Below, in pieces: positions 52,461-64,000 of a DNA stretch of 64,000 nucleotides. The DNA comes from Ustulina deusta (Eukaryota; Ascomycota; Sordariomycetes; Xylariales; Xylariaceae), in NCBI GenBank assembly GCA_023159155.1, contig JAJNNX010000029.1:310001-374000 (forward strand), written 5' to 3'. Within the stretch, counting starts at the first letter, position 1; every line of letters starts with the position of its first letter. Under the pieces are notes generated by a model. The model searched no databases and was not told where the DNA came from. It was given only the letters and a program-made list of their open reading frames with translations. The translations under genes were made by a program, and so were the position numbers.

Positions 52461-53794
52461 ATGGCGCCGTCAACTTTCAAGCTGAACACTGGGCAGCACA
52501 TGCCTGCTGTTGGCTTAGGTATGTCGCTGTCGTTTTGTGCCTTCATGTCCAATTACATCGTTCATAGCATCTGCCCTGTGTATCCCCATGCTCTTGCGCG
52601 GAAATTGGACAATACATAAAAAATAATGATGGCAACCCCGCGGTCCCATGACCCCTCCCCCTCCTTTCACGATGCCCCTCTGCCATCTGAAAACACGCAA
52701 ACCCCTCGTCGCCGAAGGACTCCCTGCATGTCGTTACACGCATGAACACACCCCGTAAGAACACGAGACAAGGCTAACAGTCGCGATGAAGGCACATGGC
52801 AATCCGCTCCAGGCGAGGTAGCGGCAGCGGTGACGTACGCGCTGAAGGAGGGCTACAAGCTGATCGACGCGGCGTACTGCTACGGTAACGAAGACGAGGT
52901 AGGGCAGGGGATCAAGGCGGCCATAGACGCCGGGTACGTGACACGGTCCGAGATCTTCGTGGTGACGAAGCTGTGGAACACGTATTCGACGCGGGTCGAG
53001 GTCGGGCTGGACAAGTCGCTCAAGGCGCTGGGGCTCGACTACGTCGACCAGTTCCTCGTGCACTGGGCCGTGGGCATGAACCCGGCCGGCAACGACGACC
53101 GCTTCCCCAAGCTCCCCGACGGCTCGCGCGACATCACCTGGGACCACGATCACACCGCCACGTGGAAGCAGATGGAGGCCCTCCTGGCTACCGGCAAGGC
53201 GAAGAGCATCGGCGTCTGCAACTACAGCGTGCCGTATCTCGAGCAGCTGCTTAAGACGGCCACCGTCGTCCCCGTCGTCAACCAGATCGAGAACCACCCG
53301 TCCTTACCGCAGCAGGAGGTCGTCGATCTCTGCAACGCCAAGGGAATCCATGTCGTGGCGTATAGCCCGCTCGGCAGCACCGGGGGCCCGCTCATGAAGG
53401 CCGAGCCCGTGCTCAAGGTCGCCGAGCGGAAGGGCGCCAGTCCCGGTACCGTGCTGCTCAGCTACCACGGTAGGTCTTCTCCTCCCTTTTCGAATCTCAT
53501 GTAGCGTGATTGAGGGGGCGAACAAGTGAGTAATAAGTCGAGAGCTAACGCCAATGTGTCGTATCTCCAGTCGCCCGAGGCAGCACAGTGCTCGCCAAAT
53601 CGGTCACCGAGTCGCGCATCAAGGCGAACCTCGAGATCATCGACCTCGACGCCGACGATATACAGATCCTCAACGACTACTCCGCCGCCCTCGCCAAGGA
53701 GGGCAAGCTCGAGCGCTACGTGTACCCGCCGTTCGGCATCAACTTCGGGTTCCCGGATAAGCCGCAAGGCAGGACCATGCCGAATGGTGTTTAG
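52461..53794 (+). CDS. Aldo-keto reductase (AKR family)
   Basis: NADPH-dependent reduction of aldehydes or sugars to alcohols, expected in the cytosol. Exons are 52461-52518, 52792-53469 and 53571-53794 (introns of 273 and 101 bp), 319 aa. The first junction builds GLGTWQSAPGEV. The catalytic tetrad is complete: Asp45 and Tyr50 (LIDAAYCYGNE), Lys79 (VVTKLWN) and His110 (FLVHWAVG). NENHP-like NQIENHPSLPQ, VVAYSPLGS and a C-terminal ARGSTVLAKSVTESRI cofactor loop (KS-R pattern typical of NADPH binding) follow. It resembles yeast Gcy1/Ypr1 and fungal glycerol/glyceraldehyde or xylose reductases; the substrate cannot be fixed. The first intron is unusually long. A polyol dehydrogenase lies 4.3 kb downstream. 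Confidence 0.9.
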
Positions 53795-54465
53795 GTAGGT
53801 GGGTATGTCGACGAGTGCATGGGAATCGGAATTTCCTGTAGACATTACTTGCGACACTGAGCGAGGTCGTCCTGTTGTTGTTGGCAGGCTGTGCAGGAAT
53901 AGACGCGCTTAGCATGTTCAGCCTCAAGAGCACATTTATGCCATTGTCTATTTTGCTGTTTTTCACAGACCCCTCCTTAAGTTCAGGGTCAGCTGATAGC
54001 CGCCCATGTAACGTCTAGTACATTTCTCCCAAGTACCTAGGTAGACCCCCTGGTGCAGTCAGCCTTTAGACAGTTCAGATGTTGAATCACAGCTGCATTA
54101 GTCACCATCCGTCACCATTCACGAAAGTTGATGTGGTGGTACAGCAGAAAATGTGGCCAATGCACAGCCCTCAATTTCTTCGCTCGACTAATACCTCAAC
54201 GTCGTTTGCCGGGCTGTTCGAGTCTGCCTCACGTCCTAATGTAAAGGCACATGCATGCAGATAACTGTGGCGGTGACTTCGAATGAAGAAGTCTTATGAC
54301 AACAGACTGCGTCCCATTCTTTCCACCTTTGCCCTTCATTCTACCGAGGGTATTGCTCATTTTCCATCCAGATAGTCCCTGACACGATTCTACCCCTGTT
54401 CTTCTGTCTTGCTTGTCCTCTAAATTGGAGCGTCGACTGGCTGCCCGCAGCCGGCAACCCACCAG
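53795..54465. other. Short intergenic region
   Basis: 3' flank of the aldo-keto reductase and upstream region of the NLR pseudogene. Nothing else is recognised. Confidence 0.5.
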
Positions 54466-57400
54466 ATGGACGCTGCGGGGCTAGCCATTGGTCTCTCGGG
54501 GGCGATACTCAAGCTTGTTGTTTTCTCTCTCGACTTCATAGGCGATGTGAAACAAGTCTACAAACATGGCGCGACGGATCACAACGTCAATCTGTCTACC
54601 ATTGCTGAGAGCGTAGCACTCGCGACAACAAGCTTGGAGAATCAGCTCGGAGCGATTGGTCAAAGCGGTGTTGGTGGAGGGCAGGCATTAGATCAAGATG
54701 AGGAAGTGAGTGCGCTCTCTGTACTTTTCAGTCTACTTTGACGTCAAGCACATTTTAGTGACAGAGGACATCGTGCTAACACCGTGACAGCAGTTAAAGC
54801 TGACATTGGTCGCGAGCTCGCGCGCAAGCTCAGTAGGCTCACAACAGATAACAAGTCTACCTAGAAGAGCTTCAAGGCTGTGGCGTTAGGCATGTGGGAT
54901 GCCGATGAGATGGAGAAGACTGAAAAACGCCTCAACGCCATTAAAGACTAGATTCAGTTTAGAATCCTTGTGAATATACGAAACAAGATTAACCAGTCCC
55001 ACGATGAGGATAATTCTCGTATCCTTATCACACTCGAGGAGGTCGCAAAGAAACAAGCAAGGTCAAAAGAGGACAGCACACACATGATTGAGCTCCTCAA
55101 CAATGCCGATAAGATTGGCCACGGGCGCCATGAAGAGCTCATCAAGCTAGGAAATCAGCTTTTGAACGGAATCCACGCCATATCGATTTCCAGTTCACCA
55201 ACTCCTGCCCCCCTTCCTCCTCCCCTGACGAGCTTGCACGATGAAAACGCTCGCCGCGCAGCCGAGATAACTATCCTCAATTCCCTCTGGCACCCAGGTA
55301 TACAGGAACGTGAAGAAACAATTCCCAAAGCTCACGCCGATACTTTCCAATGGATTTTTGAGGATCCTAAGACGACGGGAAAGCCATGGGATAGTTTCGT
55401 GGACTTCCTCCAGGGAGATACGCCGAGCTATTGGATCACCGGTAAACCGGGCTGTGGGAAGAGTACATTAGTCAAGTTCATCAACAGAAACCCGAAAACC
55501 CAAGTCCTACTTCAACAATGGGCTGGCGAAAGAGTCTTGATTCAGGCATCTCATTACTTCTACTATGGTGGAGGTCAATATCAGAAGTCGGAAATCGGTC
55601 TATTCCGGTCTTTGTTACACTCAATCCTGGACCAGAGGCGTGACCTCATGCCTATTGCTTTCCGAGATAGATTTCAAGCCGCTCTTGAGGGAAAGAAACA
55701 CGGTGATCCGTCCCTCCCAGAAGCAAAAAAGGCATTACCGGACCTCGTGCGTCATAGCCCAAACATCAATTTTTTCTTCTCCATCGACGGTCTTGACGAG
55801 TTTGACCCAGCAGTTTCCATGACACACGTTCAAAGCTTGATAGGTTTCACAAATTTCCTTGAGACGTGCGACAATGTCAAGACACTGGTGTCGAGCCGTC
55901 TATTGCCAGAATTTGAACACGGTTCTGGTCGCGCTTGCTTAAGGACCCATGAACTCACAAAAGAAGATATTCGCCGATACGTACACGAGAAACTCATGAA
56001 TCATCCGAGAATGAAATTCCTTGATGAAAAGGACCCAAAGAGCACCAGTGACCTGTTAGAGTCGATTGTGGGTTCCTCCCTTGGGGTCTTCCTTTGGGTT
56101 CGAGTAGTGACCGAATCTCATAGAAGGACAACACAAACTACGATAGCATTGATGACTTGAGAGAAAGACTACAGGGCCTTCCATCAGATCTCCAGGCCCT
56201 CTATAGCACGATCCTAGAAAGGGTGAACCCTAGCTACAAACCGCAAGCTGCGCGACTCCTTTCCTTCGTATATCATATACACAAATGCGAGTCGAACATT
56301 TCTCTCCTCGAATTGTGGTTTGCTGAAAATGCTGATGACGACATGGTCCGCAATACCCCAATCGAACCTATAGGAGATGAAGAGCTTTGAGACAGAATTA
56401 AAGAACTTGAAACTTGCTTTAAAAGTCGATGCTTAGGGTTGATCGAAACGGTTCATACTCCAATACCCAGGAGTCATGAACGCAAATATGACGTTTCCAT
56501 CAACTGACACATCCGCCATCCAGCGGGCGAGCACTCGGTGGTAGCTAGGTTTCTTCACCGATCTGTATACGAGTTTCTCGGACACCACGATGTTTGGGAC
56601 GAAACCGTGGCAAAGCACTTGAGTCCCACATTTAGTATTGCCTTGTCTCTCTTCCGAAGCGCCATCCTATTGATCAAGACGTATCGACTATCTTGGCATT
56701 GCGACTGGAAGGAAATTCTACGACTTGGTGTATATGCTGGGAATTGTGCCAAATCAGCTGAGATAGAGACAAAACGATCACATTGCGGTCTTGTTCATGA
56801 GCTCGATCTGGCTATGCATGGTATTATGCCTTTAGTGTATCTTACTTCCCAAGACTCGATCTCAGAAATTCCTTTCCCGGACCGTACATGTCACTGGTCG
56901 GTCTGGTGTCGACACGTAATGCTTTTTGTCACCCGCAAGGAGGAAGTCCTTCGGCCCCTGCACGATACAATACACGGTTCTTTGGTGGCATTTGCGGCTG
57001 AATACAACTTGCAGTATTACATTCGAAGCTAAATTGCGGAGAAAGACCGAAATATATTGAATAAAGAGGGACTTCCTCTCTTGGGATATGCTTTGATGCC
57101 TCTCAATAGAAGTAGTCATCCCTATCGAGCCAGCCCAAGCAACGAAACACAAAACTCCTACTCAACGAAGGAAGCGACCCTAATGAGCGATATACCGGCA
57201 CGAGCTTGTGGGAATGGTTCTTATGGACTCTGTCTCCACATAATGCACGTATCGAGGAGATAGATGGTTACGTTGCGGGCTGGATCGACCCAGAAATTCT
57301 TCCAACAATAGAAGCGCTGCTACTGGCAGGCGCAAACCCTAATGGGCGCATAACACGCGTTTCAGCGATTGGGTTCAATCCCTGGGGGGTAGGAAAAGAG

Positions 57401-57835
57401 CGGGAATTGTCCTGGAGTCCCGCGACCACTGGGCCGGGGATGGGGGTTTACACGATACTATCGGCGCTTGTCCGACTACACCAGACGCTCAGGCACGACG
57501 TCATCGACGTGTCGCCTAACCACCCGAAATGGATCGACGAGATGGATGAAACAATTCAGAGAATGATCAGGTTTCTTAAAAAACGTGGCGCTGTGGAAAA
57601 GGAATGGGAGGATGAGGATTCGTTCGTACAGATGTGCCTCGAGGTTTGCCAAAGAATGACGGATAAAGGATCTCCCACTACAGATGAGGCTACTGTGGCC
57701 GAGAGGGGCTGGAGAAAGCGGTACGATAATATGCTTCGAAAACTCAAGCACGGTCTACGACGGTTGATGTTTAGGACCTCGGGTCAAGGACGTCACGGGG
57801 GTCGAGCATCGGATGGTTCGACTGTGGAAGCCTGA
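54466..57835 (+). pseudogene. NACHT-type NLR (STAND NTPase), broken by stops and frameshifts
   Basis: Fungal NLRs act in non-self recognition and programmed cell death. The N-terminus (MDAAGLAIGLSGAILKLVVFSLDF...) is the helical STAND N-domain. A NACHT NTPase follows, with Walker A GKPGCGKSTL (55441-55470), Walker B FFSIDGLDEF (about 55774-55803), TLVSSRLLPEF, and a helical region with LPSDLQALYSTILERVNP (from 56177). The NACHT part (54970-56157) is open for 396 codons. Breaks: an unresolved frame change near 54705-54800, TAG near 54871, TAG at about 54949 (a CAG-to-TAG change would fit), a frame change near 56120-56157, TGA near 56390, TGA near 56504, TAA near 57030, and a further frame change near 57200. 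The end (57206-57835) is open again. No WD or ankyrin repeats are seen. Introns could bypass one or two breaks but not all. Confidence 0.75.
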
Positions 57836-58110
57836 ATACCAATCTGACCAGAATGTGGGACAAAGGCTATCAGTTTGGCGGAATGCGATTTTGTTGCATA
57901 TTCTGTTATATGTATCATGAGTTGATGGTGAGTTTTTGCACAAGGTCAATTTTCGCAATTGCAATGAATATGAAACAGGAGGGCATCCCTCCCATGTGTA
58001 TCTACATCCTCCTTCTTTAACAGAGTCTCCCCACAAGGCTCTATCCACCTACTTGAGCGTCCGAGTCCTTTTCCAAGGTCAACTCTCAATCCAAGTGGTC
58101 ATAAGGAGAG

Positions 58111-59459
58111 TTATAAACTTGCCTTATCGCTTGTGTTAACCATGACCTTCAAGACAAGGTTCCCCTGCTCATCCTTGACCTTGCCCGCCATGGCGAAAGC
58201 GGCAGGGATATTATCCAACCCCCTAAACCTCTGCGTCACGAGCTTGCTGATGTCCGGCAGGCGCTCGTTCTGCCCCGCCAGGAGCTCGATGGCCGCCGGG
58301 TACGTATTGGCGTACCGGAAGACGCCGACGAGATCTACCTCTCTCAGCGACGCCGCAGATATAGGGATGGTCTGGATCGGCGTGCCCATGCCGATGATCA
58401 TGACTTTGCCCCCGGGTTTCGTGGACTAGCGCTCGCTCGTTAGCATTCCCTAGCCCTCAGCACACAAAGTTACGACATCATCATCCCCGAGGCGAAGTAG
58501 ACCCAACGACCGAATTCGCCACAAAAGAGCCGAGTAGTACTCACATATATAGCAGTATGCATGCAAGACTCAACACCCGTGCACTCGAACGTGACATCGG
58601 CCTCCCCCATCTCCTCCTCCCCCCTCACCCTGACCCCCCTAATCTTCTCCGCCACGTCCTGCGCATACGCCAGCTTCTCCTCGATGGTCTGCGGCCTCGC
58701 CAACGGCACCGCGAACGCGGCGTCGGCAAAGCCGTTGTCGACGGCGAAGCGCGCGCGCTCGGGCAGGATGTCCGCGATGACGACGGCCCTGGCGCCCGCG
58801 ACCTTGGCCACGGCCCCGCAGAGCAAGCCGACGGCGCCGGCGCCGAGCACCAGGACCGACGAGCCGGGCGCCAGGGCGGCGCGCGACCCCGCGTGCATGG
58901 CGACGGAGAGGGGCTCGAGCAGCGCGCCGTGCTCGAGCGTCAGGGCGGGCGGCAGGCGGTGGCAGAAGCGCGCCGGGTGGTTGATGCGCGTCTGCAGCGT
59001 GCCCTGCGCGTGCGGCACGCTCTTGGCCGAGCTGCGGAAGCTCATGGCCTTGCAGATGTTGTACCGGCCCGCGGCGCACAGCGCGCACGTCTCGCACGGC
59101 AGGCCGACCTCGAGGGCCACGCGGTCGCCGGGCGAGAGACCCGTCACCGACGCCCCCGTCGCCGTCACCACCCCCGCCGACTCGTGCCCCAGCGTCAGCG
59201 GCTCCCGCACCTCGATGTTGCCGTTGCGGAAGTGGTTGTAGTAGTGCAGGTCCGAGCCGCACAGTCCCGTTGCCGAGACGGCGATCTGCACCTCCGAGGC
59301 CGAGGGCGGCGGGAGCGTGCGTTGTTCCTGGGGGTTTTTTTACCGTCGTGAGTTTTGGGGCGCGAGATGGGGGAGAGTGGGCGGTTGTAGACGTACCACG
59401 CGAAGGTCTTTCGCTCCGTGGAGCACAGACGCATTAACCTGTGTAGTAGCACTACTCAT
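58111..59459 (-). CDS. Zinc-dependent polyol dehydrogenase (sorbitol/xylitol dehydrogenase family)
   Basis: Medium-chain dehydrogenase that oxidises a sugar alcohol to a ketose with NAD+. Exons are 59459-59397, 59327-58545 and 58425-58111 (introns of 69 and 119 bp), 386 aa. The start at 59459 gives MSSATTQVNASVLHGAKDLRV and joins to EQRTLPPPSASEVQI. Catalytic zinc ligands are Cys44 (GLCGSDLHYY), His69 and Glu70 (LGHES), with Glu159 (ALLEPLSVA). The structural zinc site is Cys99/102/105/113 (CETCALCAAGRYNIC). The Rossmann motif is GAGAVG, with Asp in VIADILPE, which favours NAD+ over NADP+. Xylitol, sorbitol and L-arabinitol dehydrogenases share these features, so the substrate is open. Coding DNA is very GC-rich at third positions, although the gene ends only 0.7 kb from the AT-rich transposon block. 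Confidence 0.9.
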
Positions 59460-60195
59460 GATGGGCGTCTTATTTTTTTTGTCTTTGGCTCTGTTGGGGT
59501 GGGGTTCGGTATATCTATCTATAACATCTGTCTTGCTAGACACTGAAGTCTAGGGTAGGTATTGCGGCCCTGACGATTGAGGGTATCGTGTACAGATGAC
59601 GATATACAGCAACCACGCGACAACATAAACCCGAGAGTAGAAAGGGTTGATGATGCTACGTTAAACAAAAAAAAAATTTTTTTAAAGGAAAGAAAGAAAT
59701 TGGGAGATGCTACAACAGTTCACGAAGACAGAATCGTGGAGTTTTCGTCATGTGTTGTCTGTCCGTCATTTCCTGCCCATATCAGTGTCTGCTTTGCCTC
59801 CGATATCGAAACATGGTAGGCAGGGAATGATATCTTATATGACAACCCCCGGAGACCGAACCCCCGGATTTCAGATATACAACAATGACCAACGAGTAAG
59901 ATCTCCCGGTCCAGTTATTACCGCCTCCACGTGGTTGGTTTCTTCCTCTTCAAGACAACGCATCATGGCTCGCGAATCTAGCTGAACTAGTCACGACACT
60001 TTACATATGAAGAAAGGGCTGCTAATGGAGGAACCCCTCCGCGGGGTATTGGAGGCGGGGGACTAGACTCGCTGGAAATTGCCCTTTTGGACGGTCGGGG
60101 TTAGCGCTAATGGCTCTGAGATGGAGGGGTTCTTTACCCCAACTTTTGTGAGGGGGAGCTTGAGTTGACGAGTCAGGGGAGAAGGGGGCCGACTA
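59460..60195. other. Promoter of polyol dehydrogenase and transposon flank
   Basis: 736 bp between the dehydrogenase start and the TIR transposon. Homopolymer A/T runs occur at about 59668-59684. The GC-rich stretch 60030-60190 has short inverted G/C-rich words (CCCCTCCGCGGGG at about 60034). No gene is recognised. Confidence 0.5.
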
Positions 60196-60237
60196 CCGCA
60201 TTCCTCGATTAGAACTTGACCGGCGCTAATGGCTTGG
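60196..60237 (+). repeat. Left terminal inverted repeat
   Basis: Begins CCGCATTCCTCGATTAGAAC and ends GGCTTGG. Its inverted partner is 63302-63343, and the same terminus is found at 13985-14026. Confidence 0.9.
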
Positions 60238-63200
60238 CCTGCATTAATATGCAGCACAGACTATATTAATTTAACCTTAATCTAACTAGCAATACGTTAG
60301 CTAGCTACTTATTTTATATAGATATATTACTTTTCCTTTATAAAACTCTAATTTTTTACTTATTTTTTCTGCTTTAATACTAACTAAGTGCAGCACTAAG
60401 ACTTTATTTTATTAACCTTATTAACCCTATTACCTAGCCTAGCCCTTTAATCCATTAATTTTATTAGTTTAGTATTTTAATTATATAAAATCTATTAATT
60501 AACTTTATTTATAAATATTTTGTATTATATCTAATTTGTATAACTAATAAAGTATTTATAGATTTAGAAAACCAAACCTATTTTAATTTTTTATTCCGGG
60601 CCGGCCAGACCTATACTTTTATATTTGTATACGCCTTTTGAACTACTACTAACTGCTGTTTTAGCATATTTACTTTGCTTTAATATATATTAATAAATAA
60701 ATATTATTAATATTAAAGCGTTACTGCAATTTATATGTTTTTTTAGTTATAGTAATATTTATTATTGCTATGCTGCTTAGGCTTATTACTTAGTATATAT
60801 GTTAAATTAATAAAACTAGAATATATAAGCTATAAAGTTATTTATATTAAAAAAGGCTATATTATTGCTAGTATATTTAAGAAATATTTATATATATTAA
60901 TAATATAATATTTAATTTTATTAATTATAAAGCTTATAAGTATATATATATATATATATTAATGTTTTATAAATATTTTAGCGGTATATTTTTAATAATA
61001 AAACTAGGTTAATATTTAAAATAAGTAGTAAAATATATATATAATAATAATTTAGTCTATTTTTAGCTAAGTAATAAGATTGTTTTTAAATTTAAAGATA
61101 TTTAATAATATGTTTTAGTATTATAATATGTTATAACTATTTAGATTATATTAAAATATTTATATATTATTTTTTTATATAATTTAGTTTATATTTATTA
61201 TAGCTAGTATAGCTATACTTTATATTAAAGATAGTAGGTAATTAGTGTTTAAATTTAGAGGTATGCTAGTATAGAGCTAATAGTTATTACTAGCAATTTA
61301 TATAGTATTAATATTTTTTAGCTAATTAATTATTTCTATTTTTGAACTATTTATATATAATTTATGCTATTTATATATTTTTTTTAATATTTTATTTTAA
61401 AAATATTTATAAGTATTTTAAAGCATTCTAAAGATTTTTATTATTATAAAAAACTTATTGCTACTTTTTAAAGCAGTAATAACTTTTATAATTTTAAAGT
61501 TTATATGTTTATTTAGCTAGTAATATTAGTTATTTAACTATAATTATAATAAATTAATACTTTTAATACTAATAAAATAATTATTATAGTTATTTAAATA
61601 AATAAAAATATTAGTTTTTTTAAACAACTTTATAACTAAAGCTTAATTTTTTGCTATAAAAGCTTTTTTTTATGTATTACTAATAATATAAGTTATTATT
61701 ATATGTTTTATACTAACTAATTATTTATTAAGCAATTTTTTTGCTTTATTTAGCTATTTTAAATAAAAATCTAACTTTTTGTATAGCTAGATCTTAAAAA
61801 CTTTATTAAATTTTATATTTAGTAGTTAAAAATAAGCTATAAAACTAAACAAAATTATTATTATTAAAATATTTGCGTTTTTTAGCGCTTTTTTAACTTA
61901 TAAAGTTTTATAAAAATTAACTATATTTATTATTAATAAATAGTTGTTTTTTTTAGTATAAATAGCTAAGTTTGTTTTAATTTATTTTTTAAATAATTTT
62001 TTATTATTATATATAGTAGTATTAAATTTTATATTAATATTTTTATAATATAATAGTTTTTTTTTAGTAAAAATATTGCTTTTATTATAAAAAATAATTA
62101 AAAGCTTTAACTTTTTTATATATAACTTATTAATAGTTATTGCTAAAACTAGCGTTATTTGGTATTTTTTTTACTTTTTTTTATTACTTTTTTTTTTAAC
62201 TAATTTAATGCTTATAAAATTATATATATAACTTATTAAAAATTTAAAAAATATTAAGGTTTTATTTATATTAATAATTAAATAATAAAAAAACTTATTA
62301 AAACTAATATTTTTAGTAAAATTATTTATTAATATAGTATTAAACTAAAACTAGTTATATTATAAGTTTTTTTTAATAAACTATAAAAATATATTAATAT
62401 AGCTAATTATTTTTTTAAATATTTTTATAAATATATATATAACTTAGTAATAGCTAATCTAATAATATTATAAGAACTTTTTAAACTATTTATTTAAAAA
62501 TATAAATATATTACTACAATTAAAATAAAAAATACTAAAAATAACTATTACTTTTTATTTAAACTAAATAGTTATTATTAACTTTTAATTTTGTTTTATT
62601 TAATAGAATTTTTTTTATAATATTGCTTTTAATTTTAGCTAATAAAAATTAAACTAAAAAATATAACTACTAAAAATTATTTTTTGTTATGTTTATTAGT
62701 TAAAAATATATTGCTTGCTAAATATTTTAAAATATATAGTAGCTTTTTAAAAAAAAAGTTTATAAAAGCTTTTTTTAATAATAAATAAAGTATTAATAAA
62801 AGTTTAACTTTTATTTATTAATATATATTTACTATTAATATTTAGATTAAATAAGATCTAATAATTTTTAATAAATAATAATACTTTTATTTTTTTTTAT
62901 TTTAAATAATACTTATAAACCTATTTAATAAGTTTTAAAAAGTTATATTTAGTTTTTATAATTTTTTTTTTATTTAACTGCACAGTTTAAGTATAAGTAG
63001 TAGTATTAGGGCTATTTTAGCTAGGTTAGCAAGCTATATTAACTAGTTATACTGCTAATATTATTATAGATTTGTACAATTTAGCTAAATTTGTGCAATT
63101 TAGCTAGAATTAAAAAATTTAGCTATTTTATACGTTTTAGCTATAGAACGTATAATTCAGCTATATATTCTAACTGCAAACTTGTTTAGCTAACAAAAGT

Positions 63201-63301
63201 TAGTACTATACAAATATTCTATTAAGAACAAGCATATTTATATAATATTTGCTTAAGTAAATACTTTTTAATTACGGTTTAGCAGAAAAGATCATTGCAT
63301 G

Positions 63302-63343
63302 CCAAGCTATTAGCGCCGGTCAAGTTCTAATCGAGGAATGTGG
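63302..63343 (-). repeat. Right terminal inverted repeat
   Basis: Begins CCAAGCTATTAGCGCC and ends GAGGAATGTGG. It differs from the left copy at two positions, both transitions. Confidence 0.9.
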
Positions 63344-63345
63344 TA

Positions 63346-64000
63346 TCTAAATGAAAAGGTATATTAGCTGTAGATGAAGGCTGCTTGTTTCACTTATGGA
63401 GGTGGCTGGTAGATGATGTTCGGCTGGTTTGTTAAGCGCCTTTAAAAAGAACCCAAAAACATAGAAATCTATATGTGTTGTAATATTTCGAGGAGATCGT
63501 AGTCGAAAGATCTATCTAGATCAGTCAGTCAGGTTTACCTATTTGACATATCTGAAATGCTGGGTCACGGAATGGTACATGTATATATGTTTGAATTTCA
63601 GGTGACAGATTACGGATGGTATTTGAACGGATTTGGATACTACTTGTATCTATATTATTGCATGGACTGCTATCACCCGCTAACATAATACGCGAGGTAG
63701 AACTAGAGATAGAATACGTGAATATTAACCGGACCCCTCTCGAAGGGTTTCTCAATCTGCTGCTATACCCCGTGGCAGAATACGACATGTGCTCCCGATT
63801 ACAAAATAGGATCTTCTCGCGCGCCCAAAGAGGGCCTCTCGGTGACCTCGTGCCTGGCAACGAATCTCACAACGTCGTCGTCCGGTATTCGAAGGCGAGA
63901 TCGATACCTCTAGAGGAGGGGGCTGAGTCGATAAAACACCGCGATAGTAACAGGGCTGTATGAAGCCGGTTCTAACTCGAATGTCGACCGTGTCCCCGAG
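63346..64000. other. GC-balanced flank at window end
   Basis: Base composition returns to normal outside the transposon. One open frame (63616-63963 +, 115 aa) starts with a hydrophobic segment (WILLVSILLHGLL) but is overlapped by a 111-aa minus frame. I cannot support it as a gene; it may be part of a gene reaching beyond the window. Confidence 0.4.

Larger units (their letters stand above)
60196..63343. mobile_element. TIR DNA transposon, RIP-decayed, TA target duplication
   Basis: A 3148-bp element bounded by inverted repeats of 42 bp at 60196-60237 and 63302-63343, with two differences, both transitions. TA flanks both ends (60194-60195 and 63344-63345). A TA duplication with inverted repeats points to the Tc1/mariner-Fot1/pogo group (inference). 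The interior is almost pure A+T and no transposase motif can be read. A second, interrupted copy in opposite orientation forms 7207-7386 plus 13846-14026. The terminal repeats have normal GC content in contrast to the interior. Confidence 0.85.

Noticed and set aside
58557..59351. 264-aa and 226-aa plus-strand frames over the polyol dehydrogenase
   Set aside because: Arg/His-rich shadows caused by GC-rich third codon positions of the minus-strand gene.
63616..63963. 115-aa frame with a hydrophobic start near the window end
   Set aside because: Overlapped by a similar-sized antisense frame, no family resemblance and truncated context; recorded only in the flank description.

Overview
The window looks like nuclear DNA of a filamentous ascomycete (Pezizomycotina; Sordariomycetes is my guess). 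The evidence is the many short introns (about 50-120 bp) with GTRNGT-type donors and CTAAC/CTGAC-like branch points, fungal gene families (sedolisin, DUF6536-like membrane protein, fungal NLR), and extremely AT-rich blocks full of stop codons. Transition-type decay in those blocks is what RIP (repeat-induced point mutation) produces. Coordinates and exon joins were worked out by eye; no search was run.

Layout. 1-14026 is an AT-rich block of dead transposons. It holds a minus-strand Gypsy/Ty3 relic whose RT, RNase H and integrase can still be read through many stops. To its right is a 6.45-kb LTR element (7387-13840, 5-bp target duplication AGTAT) inserted into the end of a terminal-inverted-repeat DNA transposon. 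A GC-balanced gene island follows (about 14.0-60.2 kb), then a nearly complete second copy of the same TIR transposon in opposite orientation (60196-63343), then a short stretch of normal DNA. The 46-kb gene island therefore lies between inverted copies of one transposon family.

Genes, left to right: secreted S53 peptidase (15453-17826 +); polytopic DUF6536-like protein (19266-22591 -); fatty acid desaturase (23687-25182 -); small conserved hypothetical (27464-28049 +); two very large disordered low-complexity proteins in tandem on the minus strand (28828-34808 and 36836-40225); a Lys-rich spliced gene with a C-terminal domain resembling fungal PD-(D/E)XK-like proteins, apparently frameshifted (42899-44562 +); an ankyrin-repeat relic (about 44830-45020 -); tRNA-Ser(CGA) with a 4-nt intron (48061-48145 +); the Golgi t-SNARE Sed5 (49150-50195 +); an aldo-keto reductase (52461-53794 +); an NLR/NACHT pseudogene (54466-57835 +); and a zinc polyol dehydrogenase (58111-59459 -).

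The conserved genes sit mid-island. Fast-evolving or accessory genes (secreted protease, NLR pseudogene, oxidoreductases) sit nearer the transposon blocks. The aldo-keto reductase and the polyol dehydrogenase flank the dead NLR and could catalyse successive sugar/polyol steps, but this is inference from family and position only. I found no CRISPR array, bacterial operon or viral replication gene.
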